Of a DNA stretch of 64,000 nucleotides, positions 22,801-34,989 are shown piece by piece. Positions within the stretch are counted from its first letter, which is position 1, and each line of letters begins with the position of its first letter. This DNA is from Pseudoscleropodium purum. Lineage: Eukaryota > Streptophyta > Bryopsida > Hypnales > Brachytheciaceae. The position numbers and the translations under genes are program-made. The DNA lies in NCBI GenBank assembly GCA_963969395.1, contig OZ017796.1:18354501-18418500 (forward strand), written 5' to 3'. The notes below the pieces were generated by a model. That model was not told the origin of the DNA. It saw only the letters and a program-made list of their open reading frames with translations, and did no database searches.

Positions 22801-25026
22801 TACCCATTTTGGACAAGCCCCCTTTGATGGCTTTATAGGGTGCCCTATTGTAAACATCAACTGGATTAGAAGAAACTTTGACTAACCACAATGGAGCATC
22901 ATTAAATCTACCATAAATTTAGTGGTTCACTTCTTTTGGTATTGAATTAATCTAAAACAATGTTAAATGATTGTTTCATACAAGCAACCTCAATTACTTG
23001 AAATTGTCAATGTAATTTGGTAGTTTGTTCAAATTGATGTAACTATCAATGGTGCACAATAAATTCGTAGTCAACACAAAAATTAACCACATTAGGGTGT
23101 TGTTTTGTCCAAATGAGGAACCTTGGAAACATACCACCTATTGCAAGCCTTTGACGTTGCCATGTTGATGGGGACCAAGTCTGAAATAGAAAGTTTACAA
23201 TTAAAAATAAGAAGTCTTAGCAATGTCTAACATGAGTAGACTATTGCATCACATTTTCGCAAGCACTTCAGGTTCTTTGGGGTACAATGACTTCAAATGA
23301 GGAAAAGGAGGTTCTAATTAACTCCTTTTGCAGGTTGGACTTTAGAATACAAGCAAATCCCGAGCCGTATATGGAAGCCAATTTGTATTCAAAGCAATAT
23401 TTCATGCTCTTTAAAGTTGTTTTTTGAGCCCAGTTTTTTTACTTGAGTTCCTAGGAGAGGTTAGTGTAGGGTAGAAAAATATATGGACATATTATGATGG
23501 TTAAAATTTTGTAAAAATAACTTGTATGGATCAAGTTGAAGAAGGTATTTTGTCGAGGTTCTTGGATTTGCCATTTGGTACTTCTTGTATGTGATGATTG
23601 AGTAGGACTATTGTGTCAAAATATAGCGGGACGATGTGAAGGTGCAATACAAATTACAAGGTTTATAATCACCTATATTTCAGGTATAACCTTCACATGA
23701 CAAAAAGAGCCCAACTTCCTATCCATACTATTGCAATCTAACCCAAGGACCCAATCACTTGTGTGGGACTTTGGAAACTATTCGAATTTATTGCAAGAAC
23801 CAAACAAATATATTGCCAAAACACAAGCATAGAGTGGAAGAGATCTTGTCTTTCTCAATTACTTCATTGAGTTTCTTTATAGAATCGATTAAATTTTGTA
23901 AGCTCCAATTGTTTTGCCACCTGTTCAAATAATCATCAAGAGGTCTACAATGATGATCAAGCATTAGACACAAATTTCTACTATAGAGTTGAGACCATAC
24001 ACCAAATTCTAAAGATTTGAGGCTTACACACTAAATGTCTAAATTGTTCCTTGGCTTTCTCTTATTTGAATCAATATGCAATCTTGGCTTTCACTTGCTT
24101 GTCCAAGGCTTCTTTATCCACCTAGTATATGGCCAGAACATGAGATCAGGTTGGAGCTCTCGTGATAGAACAACCATTAGAAACAAGGCAGTAATCAACT
24201 ATTACACTAGAATCAGTATTGATGAAATGAATCAAGTGATGGAAGTGATTTCGGTACCACAATTTATACTTTGGGTTTCCAAGAATCTTTTTCTCTATTT
24301 TTCCTTGTCAAATTGGTGTACTCATGGAAAATCCTGAGTGCGAAGCATGCATTGGAGCCTCAAGTGCAATATTCTTCACACTCTCTTCCATCTATATCCT
24401 AATATTGCAATGCAATGCAATTGCCATTGACCGGCTTAGCTTGTCTAAGTTGTATCACAAAGGGCTATGCTTTTGAGAATGTTAATAGAATGTTTCATTG
24501 TGATTTTATACATCGTGATTTCATACTTTGAATCTTCATCTTGTATGGTTAACAATGGCAATAGTGATTTTAGTTAAATAATGCAAATACAATATAAAAA
24601 AGGTACGAGATTCAAAAATTTCATGCAAAACTCTACATCAAACTCCATATAGAATGTAAAAAATCTATTGTGCACTAGCTTTTTTTCTCAACTTGATCTA
24701 ATAATTATCATCCTTGTTGTATATAGTTTATTCTTCTAATTTGACCAATCTTTTGGATCAAAGTCAATATAAAACTCATGGGTATTTAATGGATATCTCT
24801 AATATACTTTCTAGGTGTACAAATGCTAGAGAAGTTGCATTGTATTTAAAGGACCACTTATTCTAACATAATCAAAATACAAAATAACTATTTTCCTTAG
24901 TAATGGAGGAACTTCACCTTCTCCAATTATTCACAATAATAAATAATATTTTATGTCACAAATACTAGGAAATCATGGTGACATTAAAAATGTGAAAGTA
25001 GGCTTCATTTTTCATAGATCTACATC
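22801..25026. other. No gene seen
   Basis: AT-rich with short broken frames on both strands. The best, at 23788-23973 minus and 24035-24337 plus, show no recognisable motif. Confidence 0.5.
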
Positions 25027-25029
25027 CTA

Positions 25030-25872
25030 CACTATCCGAAAATGATGTTTTTGACAATTCTTTTGACAATTTGTCTATGCAAAAGTGTCAAAAAAATGTC
25101 AAAAAAATCTCATTTCTCAACATTTTAGGTGCAAATAAATTATTGAACCTATTATGTTGAAAAGATTGTAAAAAAAAGTCAAAAAAGTGTAAAAAAAAGT
25201 ATTAAAAAGAGTATTGAAATCAATATCAAGTAATGTCAAAAAAAATTGTTATAACAATAGTTGGAAAATGTGGGTAAAAAATAAAACATACAAATTTAAA
25301 AGTTTTTAGACTACACTAATTTGATGTGTAGAAATTGTGTGAAAGAAAATTCAAACCATCTAACTATCCATCCCTACCCAAGTGGCCAAAGTCCAAAGGC
25401 AATGTAATTAATATGTAAGCAATGAATTTGAACACCTCACATCATAGTTGGTGGTGGGAATTCTTAGTGTCTTGCAACTTGTGTGAAATGGAAGATTTTC
25501 TTAAAACGTAGATGAAATAGAATGTATTTATTGCATAGTTGATCTTTTTTTTCAAGGTTTACAGTCCCTCAAAATATTTTCTTTTTGATTTCAATTTCCT
25601 TGAAAGGCAAGAAAAAGCCAAATCAAATCAAAATTGTTTTGTATTTATTGGATCATTATAAAACTAGTTATGGATTTTCAAAGTAAATTACAATTTTTTT
25701 GACTTTTTTTTCAATACTAACACACTTTTTGACACTCTATTCTAAAACATAAATATTATACCTTTTCTTGATACTAAAATGTCAAGATGACATTTGTATT
25801 GAAAAAAATGTCAAAATTGGTGTTAAAAAAAGTCAAAAAAAGTGTTATAGACAACACTCTTTCTTGGTAGTG
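25030..25872. mobile_element. Non-autonomous CACTA (En/Spm) element, 843 bp
   Basis: The left end reads CACTATCCGAAAA and the right end is the complement of CACTACCAAGAAA; both carry the CACTA signature. Both are flanked by the trinucleotide CTA (25027-25029, 25873-25875), the 3-bp target duplication expected of this superfamily. Sub-terminal repeats of GTCAAAAAAA and its complement cluster in the first and last 200 bp, as is typical. No transposase frame is present. Confidence 0.75.
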
Positions 25873-26329
25873 CTACTTCTAGTAATAGTTATTGAACATT
25901 GATATTTGAAATAATGATAGTCTTTTAAAAACTACAATACAAGTATGCATTTTATATTTATTGTTGTGCATTAATTCATTAGCAATGTAATGTAGCTAGA
26001 CTAATCTCTTCAAATACTTGATTAACACTAATGCAATTTGCCTCCAATAAGCTTCATTCAATAATAGGACATATTTTTGGAGAGATTTAAAAAAAACATT
26101 TCAACCAAGATGATGTCTATATTTCCTTATACTTTGTACATTTTAACAATAAGATGCCAATGTAGAGAAACACCAAAATGGATAGATGAATGAAAGGGCT
26201 GATGAAACTTCACTTCTTCTTTAATGAACTTCACAAACATATACTCTTGCCGTCATTCTCTCATCATGGTAAAATTGTCAACTTAGACATTTTTCTGACA
26301 AAATTGTATTTACAACACATAATTTGGAC

Positions 26330-26616
26330 CATTAGAAGAGTTTTGGGGGGTCCAGAAGCATGTTTTGGACCTGTTCCTCTACAGCTGATCCCGTAGTGAG
26401 GGGAACGGCCCGCTATTAGAAAAAAAATTTCATGAAAAAAAAATTTAAAAAAAAAAAAAAAAAATTAGTCTTCAAATGCAAAAAATAAATTTAAAAAATT
26501 GGGTCAATAATGTGGCAGGGTCTCGGCCACGTCAGACCACCACGCTGAACATGTTTCCTGCATTCGCAAGCTGTGATAACTCGCAAGCATCCAAAGGCCC
26601 CAAAAATCTTCAAATG
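26330..26616 (+). mobile_element. MITE with CATTAGAAGA-type termini, copy 1 (287 bp)
   Basis: Starts CATTAGAAGAGTTTTGGGGG and ends in the complement of CATTTGAAGATTTTTGGGGC, giving imperfect terminal inverted repeats of about 20 bp. It shares ordered blocks with 63132-63388: GGGGTCCAGAAGC, GAGGGGAACGGCCCG, GTGGCAGGGTCTCGGCCA, CATCCAAAGGCC. An A-rich tract at 26420-26463 has expanded in this copy. Confidence 0.8.
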
Positions 26617-27970
26617 TTCGTGGGCAACTAGTGTGTTCACCAAGGGTATTTGATTGATTTTATTCCATTGAGGATCATACATTCAAATTTCAAACAACAA
26701 ATGAACACAAACTCAACTCAAGTATGCAAAAATGTTTTTTTCATCTATCAATTATTTTTAGAAGATTCTCATATTAGTTCTTTGACATTTCTACGGTATA
26801 GATTTTGAAGACTTTGCTTTGCAAATATTCTATAATCCAAAAGGGTATTGGTAGTCTTGCCTCAAAAAATAACTTTTTCAATTCAAAAGATGACCCTTCA
26901 AAAAAAAAACTTGAACTAGAAAGTAAATAAAAATCTTCAAAAATCACTAAGATTAGAATTTATTATTTTAAAATAAAGAAAATAATTCTTGTGGAATCAC
27001 AAATATTCAATCTATAATCAATTTTAGAAGGAATTTTCAATTGTTGACTTGAAATTTTATTGAAAAATATTGATTTGCGTACTAATTGATCTAACCATGT
27101 GGATATGATTTAGTATGGATCATATTTTTCAACTATATTTGAAAATTCATCATCGATTTATTTATTCTAAATTTCATTTTGTAATATACCTTCAGAATTT
27201 TGAAAATTTGGCTACATCTTAAGAAGTTATACATCATCTAATTGATATCCCTATTTTACTAAATATAATTCTTATAAAAATATCACCTCTTTTGCGTAAC
27301 TAGGAAAAAATATTATTTTATTATATTTTTCATTGTACAAATAAATAAACACAAATCATCCCTTTCAAAAATTAAAGAGAACTTCTTTCCATATGCAAAC
27401 TTCATTTTCATTGTATCGTGGGAGTCCAACAAGTTCCTTTGGCTCGAGTACAACTTCCATTTGTTATTACAACTGATTTTTTTAAGTCATAATGGTTGCA
27501 CTACATTCAAAGTCATTATCTTTATACAAGTTAGAAGAATATTTAACCTTAAAACGTTGTTAAGAATACAAAATGTCCTTCACCTAAGTTTTTATGATGG
27601 AAAAAAGCGATTTTTCATCCAATTTTTTGAGGGGACTATAGTTGCTTGAATACATTTTCACTGAATAATACTTCAAATTCCTTCATTATGATATTATGGA
27701 CTTTTCTAAAAAAGAAGATGCTTAATTCACAAATCACCTTTGTAGCATAGTTTGGCCATTTCTTGTTATTTACACTTGATGTGCAATTTAGCCATAAAAA
27801 TGATATTTTTTGAATTTGAGTCCAACGAATAAAATGAATCTTATCAAGTCTATTCAAATTATAAATTTCAATATTTTATAGCAATATGAACTTTGGACCT
27901 ATGACCATGGTTTGTTAACTTTAGTATGACATGGTGACTTGGGCTTACACTATGATGCTATACACTATAA
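26617..27970. other. No gene seen; AT-rich spacer between two mobile elements
   Basis: Low-complexity AT-rich sequence with no repeat, inverted terminus or coding signal that I could identify. Confidence 0.5.
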
Positions 27971-29268
27971 CCCCTAAAGGGCCAACATGCATTTTTTGGC
28001 TACATAACAATTTTGGGTAAGTATGTGTGATTAGAGATTTCTATATTTTTAGTCCAAATTTTAATAGAGGGTGAGATAAAGGATATCTTTGATATAAACT
28101 TAGTTTCATGACATTTGAAAATATGAATCAAAAGTTATAGTATATATGTGAAAAGCTTAGAATCATTCCAATTTGATCAATGAGTCAAAAGTTACGAAGA
28201 TTTTTTGTTTGCATGCAATTCTAGATTTTCTGTTTTAAAATAAACTTTGAAGTCCTTTATCTTACTCAATTTTCAATATTTTTGGAAAAAAATAAAGGCG
28301 TAGGATGTAGATTGTTAATTACAACATTGCAACCATTGGGATAGGCATTTTTCATTTCCATAAGTAAATTCTTAAGAATTTAGTAATTGGAATCATTCTT
28401 TACTATTGTCTATATGTCTACTTACTATTTTTTTTCTTATATGTTGTATATTTTCAAATTATCTGAATTTTTTTACAATGTAGCCAACTTTTCTAGAAAA
28501 AGGAAGTCAAAGGACAACCACCGTTTCGGACATTTTTTCATAGAAAAGTGAGCTTGTGAAGTGCACCTACCTTGTTTTTTGTAAGGCCAAAAAAATGATT
28601 TCAATCTATCTATCTATTTGTGGAAAGCTTTGAATCATTCCATTTTGATTTTTGAGATGAAAGTTATGAGGTGTTCTAGTTTGCAAGCAATTATGGATTC
28701 CCTACTCCAAAATAAACTTTGGAATCCTTTATTTCACTCAATTTTTAATAATTTTTGAAAAAAAAAAAAAAAAATATGATGTAGATTGTTTAAAACTACA
28801 CTACAACCATTGGGATTGACATTTTTTAATTCCATGATAAGATTCTTAATAGTTTAGTCTTTTGAATCATTCTCTATTTCTTTCTACCTTACTATTTTTT
28901 TCCTGTATGTCATACAATTCCAAATGATCTGAAAATTTTCAAGCATGTAGCCAACTTGCCTTTAAGAATGAATTCAGAGAAGTGTTGCTATTTGTGATAT
29001 TTTTTCATAGAAATGTAACCTTGTGAAGTGTAGCTACCTTGTTTTTTGCAAGGCTCAAAAAAGAATTTTGTCACTTCAAATGTGAATATCTTGCAATCTA
29101 TAAGGTGGAAATTTCTAAAAAAAATCCACTTCTTCTCAATTCAAATTACTACAAGATCCTATGGTTATATGTGTCCAAAAAAGTATTTTTTTTAAATTTG
29201 TGTACTTGCACTAGAACTAGCAATTTTGGAGCAATTTTGATGAGAATATAGTCTAGAACATTTAAGGA
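27971..29268 (+). mobile_element. TTAA-flanked element, copy A (1298 bp, with internal duplication)
   Basis: Left end CCCCTAAAGGGCCAACATGC preceded by ATAA; right end TTTAAGGA followed by TTAA. Interior matches copy B at 60396 along most of its length. About 28155-28620 and 28630-29090 are two diverged copies of the same internal segment (landmarks: AAAATAAACTTTGAAGTCC, AACCATTGGGAT, TTTTTTCATAGAAA), which explains the greater length. No coding capacity. Confidence 0.75.
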
Positions 29269-29406
29269 TTAACAATTGTTTTGATTTCCTTGATCCGAGA
29301 GCTTACATAGCTTATCTAAAGTTAGAATCACAAGGTGTAGTAAGCAAAGAATCCTCTTTGAGTCACTTCAAGAATGTTTAATAGTTCAAATCACAGCAAA
29401 AGCTTA

Positions 29407-31072
29407 GGGCCACTTTACACCTAGAGGCCAAGCCAATTTTCCTTGAGGCCGATTGTACCAAATTTCAGCCCCTTTTGGACTAGAGGCTAGCTTCAACTAT
29501 TCACTATAATAAGATTATGATGGGGGCTGATTCTCCCCAGTGTAAAGACCTTCAGGCCAAGAAGCTAAGACAATTTAAAAAAAACTAGCATAACATTCTA
29601 AAGCAGTCCGAGAGCCTGCCTTTTCCTCTCCAGAGTCGTCATTTACGAACTTCATCCATATACTATTAATGTAAGCTCCAATACCAAGATGGTTGCAATA
29701 CATCTATGGTTGTTCCAAATCCTACCACACCATTTTACAAACAACAAATAATTGTATAAATAGATGGTTTGCAAAGAATACAATGGTTTCATTGAGTAAT
29801 ATACCAATGTAAAATTACAACCACTTGCTTTCAACAATTTAGCTTAAATTTTGTTAGATAAGATAATCTCTTTATATAAACATGGTGTAGTAGGATCTGG
29901 AACAACCCATGTGGGATATGTAAGTTAGAATTTATAGTTTCTCAATAGCTTATAGTAAAGTCAAAAGTAATAATTGTGTTAAAAAATAAAATTTCAGATC
30001 TCATTTAGTCATAGTAAAAAAAAATTCTCAAACAAATTTGGGTTACTAAAAGTCGGAAAGTCAAGTTAAGTTTCATCTCCAAAAATCCATTTGAGACTTC
30101 AAGTCTGTAATTAAAAGTTATAAACAAATTTCGAATTTCAAAGAGGGTTTGAAATTTCCAAAAAAAATTCCTAGTAATGCTTCTCTAAAATTTGTCCATA
30201 ACTTTTGATTAAAGACTTGAAATCTCAAACGGATTTTTTGGAGGTAAGAGTTAACTTGATTTACCAACTTTTTTAAGTTCAAAGTTGTTTGAAAAAAGTT
30301 ATTATACTATGTCTAAATGAGGTCTGAAATTTTAGTTTTAACACAATTCTGACTTTCAAACTATGAACTGTTGAAGTTCTTACTAATTTTCAAAACAAAT
30401 CCCACATTGTTTGCTTCACCTCCTACCACACCATATTTATATAAAAAAGACTTGTTACTTCTCATACATTAACAAACCATGAAAATCTTTCACATCACAA
30501 TAAGGTAATTTATTTTTTAACGTCTTTTATCTTGAAGAGTTGAATGCTCATGGGAGAGTATGTGTTATGAGTTTGATTTAAAATTACATATTTTACTTGA
30601 ATACAATGTGCAAGTGCGTCCGAACACCCAGCTCATTCTACTACAGTTCTCTAATAGTAATTGACACATGTAATTGAGCTCTATTGTGGATGTGGAATAT
30701 TCCACACCATTCCGTTCATAGGAAGGCCATCAAATTGGCTATTCTAGAATGTTATGAGAAGGGAGAGAGAGGAAGGTTGCCCTAAATCCAATAGATCTAA
30801 TTTTTTGAAAAAAATAATATTTTTTTTAATTGAAATTTGACATTGATCCCTAGGCCAAGAATTGGCCTCCCATTTTTGGTGCATCCAATTCAACAAGCTT
30901 GGGTCGTGTCAAATCATGACCTTTTTGAATAAAAAATTTATTGCACCAAATTGGCCGAACCTTTTAGGTGTGAAGGAATTGGGGCCAATTTGAATGTTTT
31001 GTCCAATCACAAGCGAGGATTCTTAGCCTCTGATACAGTAAATTGGCCTGGCCTCCAGATGTAAAACGGCCC
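29407..31072. mobile_element. PIF/Harbinger-like non-autonomous element, 1666 bp, 33-bp terminal inverted repeats
   Basis: The termini 29407-29439 and 31040-31072 are inverted complements at 28 of 33 positions; all five differences are transitions. They begin GGGCC and are flanked on both sides by TTA (29404-29406, 31073-31075), the target duplication expected of PIF/Harbinger elements. No transposase frame. The centre holds a large foldback (29853-30480). Confidence 0.8.
29853..30480. repeat. Large foldback: two arms of about 290 bp around a centre near 30167
   Basis: The left arm (29853-30145) and the complement of the right arm (30190-30480) share, in order: CTTT.TATATAAA.ATGGTG, AATGTGGGAT-like, AATTGTGTTAAAA, AAAATTTCAGA.CTCATTTAG, AAGTCAAGTTAA-like, TCCAAAAA.TCC.TTTGAGA and TTCAAGTCT.TAAT.AAAAG. 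By eye about three quarters of positions match. The loop is under 50 bases. A transcript would fold into a long hairpin. Confidence 0.8.
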
Positions 31073-31075
31073 TTA

Positions 31076-34000
31076 GCATCCTATCACTCTTTGGGGGACA
31101 GACTTAAGATACACGACTGAAGAATAATTGAGTTTTCCTCTCTATTTTCCATGTTTCATGACTTTCATCCATGCCTGTGCACTTAAAATTACAAATAGCT
31201 TCAACCTTCCATCACTCCCGTTGATACACTCATACCTTACTAATTTACCATTCTGCTGCTCTGTCCCCAACAACTGAAATAACAAACTCATGGTTTACAA
31301 TAATTGCACGATTCATTATTAATTACATCATAGCAGAAGGAACACCTTAATTATTAATTACTTCACTGAGTTGTTGTTGTGCGGAGTGGTCACATAAATG
31401 AGATTCCAAGTGGCATTAAATGGTTGAGAGAAACCACCAATCCTCTTTCACAATCAATTAATCAGAAGCATCAAACAGATATTATCAACTAACTGATCAC
31501 ATGATCACATCCGAGCACTACAGTGTTCACAAATGTGGGTAAATTTAGCAAAGCTTCTACCCAAATTCTTTTAAAGGCACTCACAAATAAATTTCCTTAG
31601 CAGGGTGTTAAATTTAAATTTTTTAGCACGTTCAGTCACTTCAGTGTGGCTGAGTGAGTGCCTGGTCGGCTGTGTTTTGGCAACTTCAGGTCATAATCAG
31701 AAAATACAATTTTGGACCACTGAACAGTGGACACGGCTGGTATTAATTTATTGATTGGAGCCATTTCCAGATATGGTATTGCTACATGCAGCATGCAATA
31801 TTGCAAAGCTCTGCATAGCAAGTGTATTTAAATTCACAATAAATTTTATTATTATTATTATTATTTTTGAACAAAAGGAGCTAACCATTGCATAAATTCG
31901 ATTATTGATCACAAATAGTAATTCAGCATTTCTTTTAACAAATGGAAGAACCATTACTTTAGAAAAAAAATACAAAACAACCAAGTGAAAGGTTGGACAA
32001 TGAAGAAAAACAAGCATAGTCTAAAAGTAACAAAGACCAAACTAAATGAACAAAGAAAGAGGGGTTGTTTTGGTTTAAACAACCAAGTCCCCATTTCTAA
32101 TTCAACATATTAAAAGATAGATCAACGAGTTCAACAATGAACAAGGAGTTTGTGGGGTGACTCAACTTTTTGCCCTTTTAACATATTCACATGTCATTTG
32201 GTGGTTCTCCATGGTCACGTGGTTGTTGCCTAATCTTATCCATTTAATTCATTGAAAAAAATTAATCTCTTTGACATTCCAATCATTTCCTTAAGTTTGC
32301 AAGAACAATTGGTTAGAAAACCAACAAATAAAATTACAACTTGGGGTTCAAATACAAAGTTGAAGGCAATTCATCAATTTAAGGTCATTTGGATGGAAGA
32401 TTTGGCTAAAGAGATTTCTTTAAAGTGCCAAATTTTTCTACAAATTTTGGGATTAGACTACCAAATCTACAAATAAATGGAAAGATGGTTTGTGAAAAAT
32501 CCAAATAATTCAATAAAAATCCATTGAGTCAAATACCAATTTATCATTTGACCATCTACTATCAAGAAACTTATTAATGGCAAAATGAAGGAATTACTCC
32601 ATTGACATTTAGTAAGAATGAGTAGTGGAAAGGTTGTTTTTATTATGAAATCTATTGTCTACCATAACTTTCAATGTACATGTTGTGATCACTCTATATT
32701 TTCAATGTACACTTATCAAATATTTTTGTTGCTCTTGCTAGTTTTGCTCCACACAAGCTATCACCTTAACCATACTTGATTGAAAATAAAGCAACCTACA
32801 TGGTGGAAATGGGGGTAGGTGTCAAAATGGATAGGCTGCCTTAGACACATATAATAAAAGACTTTTGAAGCAATGTGAGGCAACTGTTGAATATTTTTCA
32901 TATTTTTGAGTTTAATGTTGAATATGATAACTAATTCTAATCAGGTATACCATTGGACTACTTAGCTAGGAGCCAATGGAGATCATTTGGGTAGTTAGAA
33001 TTTGCTTGTTCATGATGTAAAAAGGAGAAAAATTCATCATTTATTTTTCATAAGCGATTCCTTTGTTATAATCCTAGATTTTCATTTAGGTTACTATTAC
33101 AACCTAAAACATTGAAATTAAGACAATAATTTATTGATCTCACTTGAATAAAATTATATTAGTTGTCAAATCTTTGTATTCATTGTCTATAACCACACAA
33201 ATTTGCAATCTAAGTATTTTGTGCGATGTGCTTATTGTTGCTTGTGATTTTGAAAGAAAGAATTAGTTAAGTAGATTCAAATAGAAATGGAATCATATCA
33301 ATTTGAAAATTATTAAAATTAACATAAATTTTCAAATAAATTTGGTGCAAAAATATAAAATTGTCAATAGATGGTAGTCATAACCATCTAAAAAGGTTCA
33401 AAATTAGTGACCGGCGCCTTGTTGAATAATGTTCTTACTACAATTTTTTGCAAATTTTTTTGCAAAAATAGTAACTTCCTTCCAGTGAGAGTATAAAGGA
33501 CCAATAGATATCTAAACATCATATAAAGATATGGTGAGAGAGGTTGAAGAACTAATTTACAAGTAGAATTAGGAGGGATGATTGAGCTTGTGAAAAGTCA
33601 TTTGGCATGATATTTTTGTTGTGAAAGTGTGGAGATGCTCTAACAAACAAAGGAAAATGCATCTACAAGAACTCATTGAATTTAGTACAATCTAGTAGTC
33701 ATTGACCAAAACAAAGATTTTATTCAAAAAGAAAACAAAATATTTATGATTAATTGGATTTGGACCAATGGGGGAGCAATTTTTTTTTCCGTTTAGAATG
33801 GGGTGCTAGTTTCTTGTTAGATGTCAAGTATGATCAAACCATGTGGCATTCTTTGGACAAAATTTGTCATTTCATTTATTTCTAAAAATTTTGGCTTCAA
33901 AGAATTTTTGGCATTGAAATTGACAACAATAGCTTCTTCTAAATTTCTAGTGTCAAAGGAAGTAGCTTCTAAGGACTTACGTTTGTTTTAAATTGGGGTA

Positions 34001-34989
34001 CTCAATGCGCCATTTTGAATTGCTTTAGACTACAATTCTTAAGGATTTCCAAATTCCGTAGACTTATAAGCGATACAATATTGACATCCAATACCAAAAT
34101 GGTAATTTCATTGACATGGAAGATGAAACAAATTTGCCAAAAAAAAAATTTAGAGTCAAACAACAATCTTCTTAAACATGCTCCTAATTCTCCAAACTTA
34201 GCATTTAATCCAATATGACCTGTAAAACAAAGACAAGTACTTTGATGCTTGATTTAGTGCAATGCTAAAAAGATGGGTTGGAAGTTAACATGCATATAAT
34301 GTAAGGAAGCCCATTTAGTACAAAGCATTATAAGCAACTGTAATTAGTGGCAAATGGACAAAATGACAATGATAAAGTAGTTCAAAGTTTCCTTATAGTC
34401 ATCTCCCTTGAATTCAATCATAGTCTCTACAATCAACACAAGTGTACACTCCAATGGCTAAATTAGTACAGGAATAGAAAGAACCAGTGATACAACTCTT
34501 ACAAGGTGGACAAAAGTTTAGGTGAAATAGAGAATTAGTACACACAAGAAGGTATCATTCTAGGCTCACAATCACTCAATACAAGTTATAACTAAGAAGC
34601 CACCACATAGTAGGAAAACAACAACAAGTGCACGGCAATTGAACGACATGCACTCTCCATCTATAGCAAGCCACAAACATGGTCACATAATATGATTAAT
34701 TCATAATAAGAAAGAATAAAACTTGTGTTCTATAGAAGATGTTCTGCAATATTAACATACTTAAACTTGCAACAAAATCCAAACTAGAATTGGAAACCTT
34801 GCACTACTTTGTGAATTTAGAATATGTGTTACATAGTGACTGCATATCGCTACCACTCAATGGTTAGAACCCACTGCTTAAAGCAATCGTCATACAAGAA
34901 ATTTTCCAAACTATACATTTTTAGCAATGCATGCCTAGTACCACTCCAAGTGCTAATCCAACCTATTGCACAACCTATCTTTGAAGAAA
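31076..34989. other. No gene seen
   Basis: Apart from the ATT microsatellite at 31843, no coding signal or repeat stands out. Short frames (31748 minus, 32252 plus, 34015 plus) are composition-driven. Confidence 0.5.
31843..31866 (+). repeat. (ATT)n microsatellite
   Basis: About eight ATT units in AT-rich DNA. No neighbouring gene. Confidence 0.9.
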
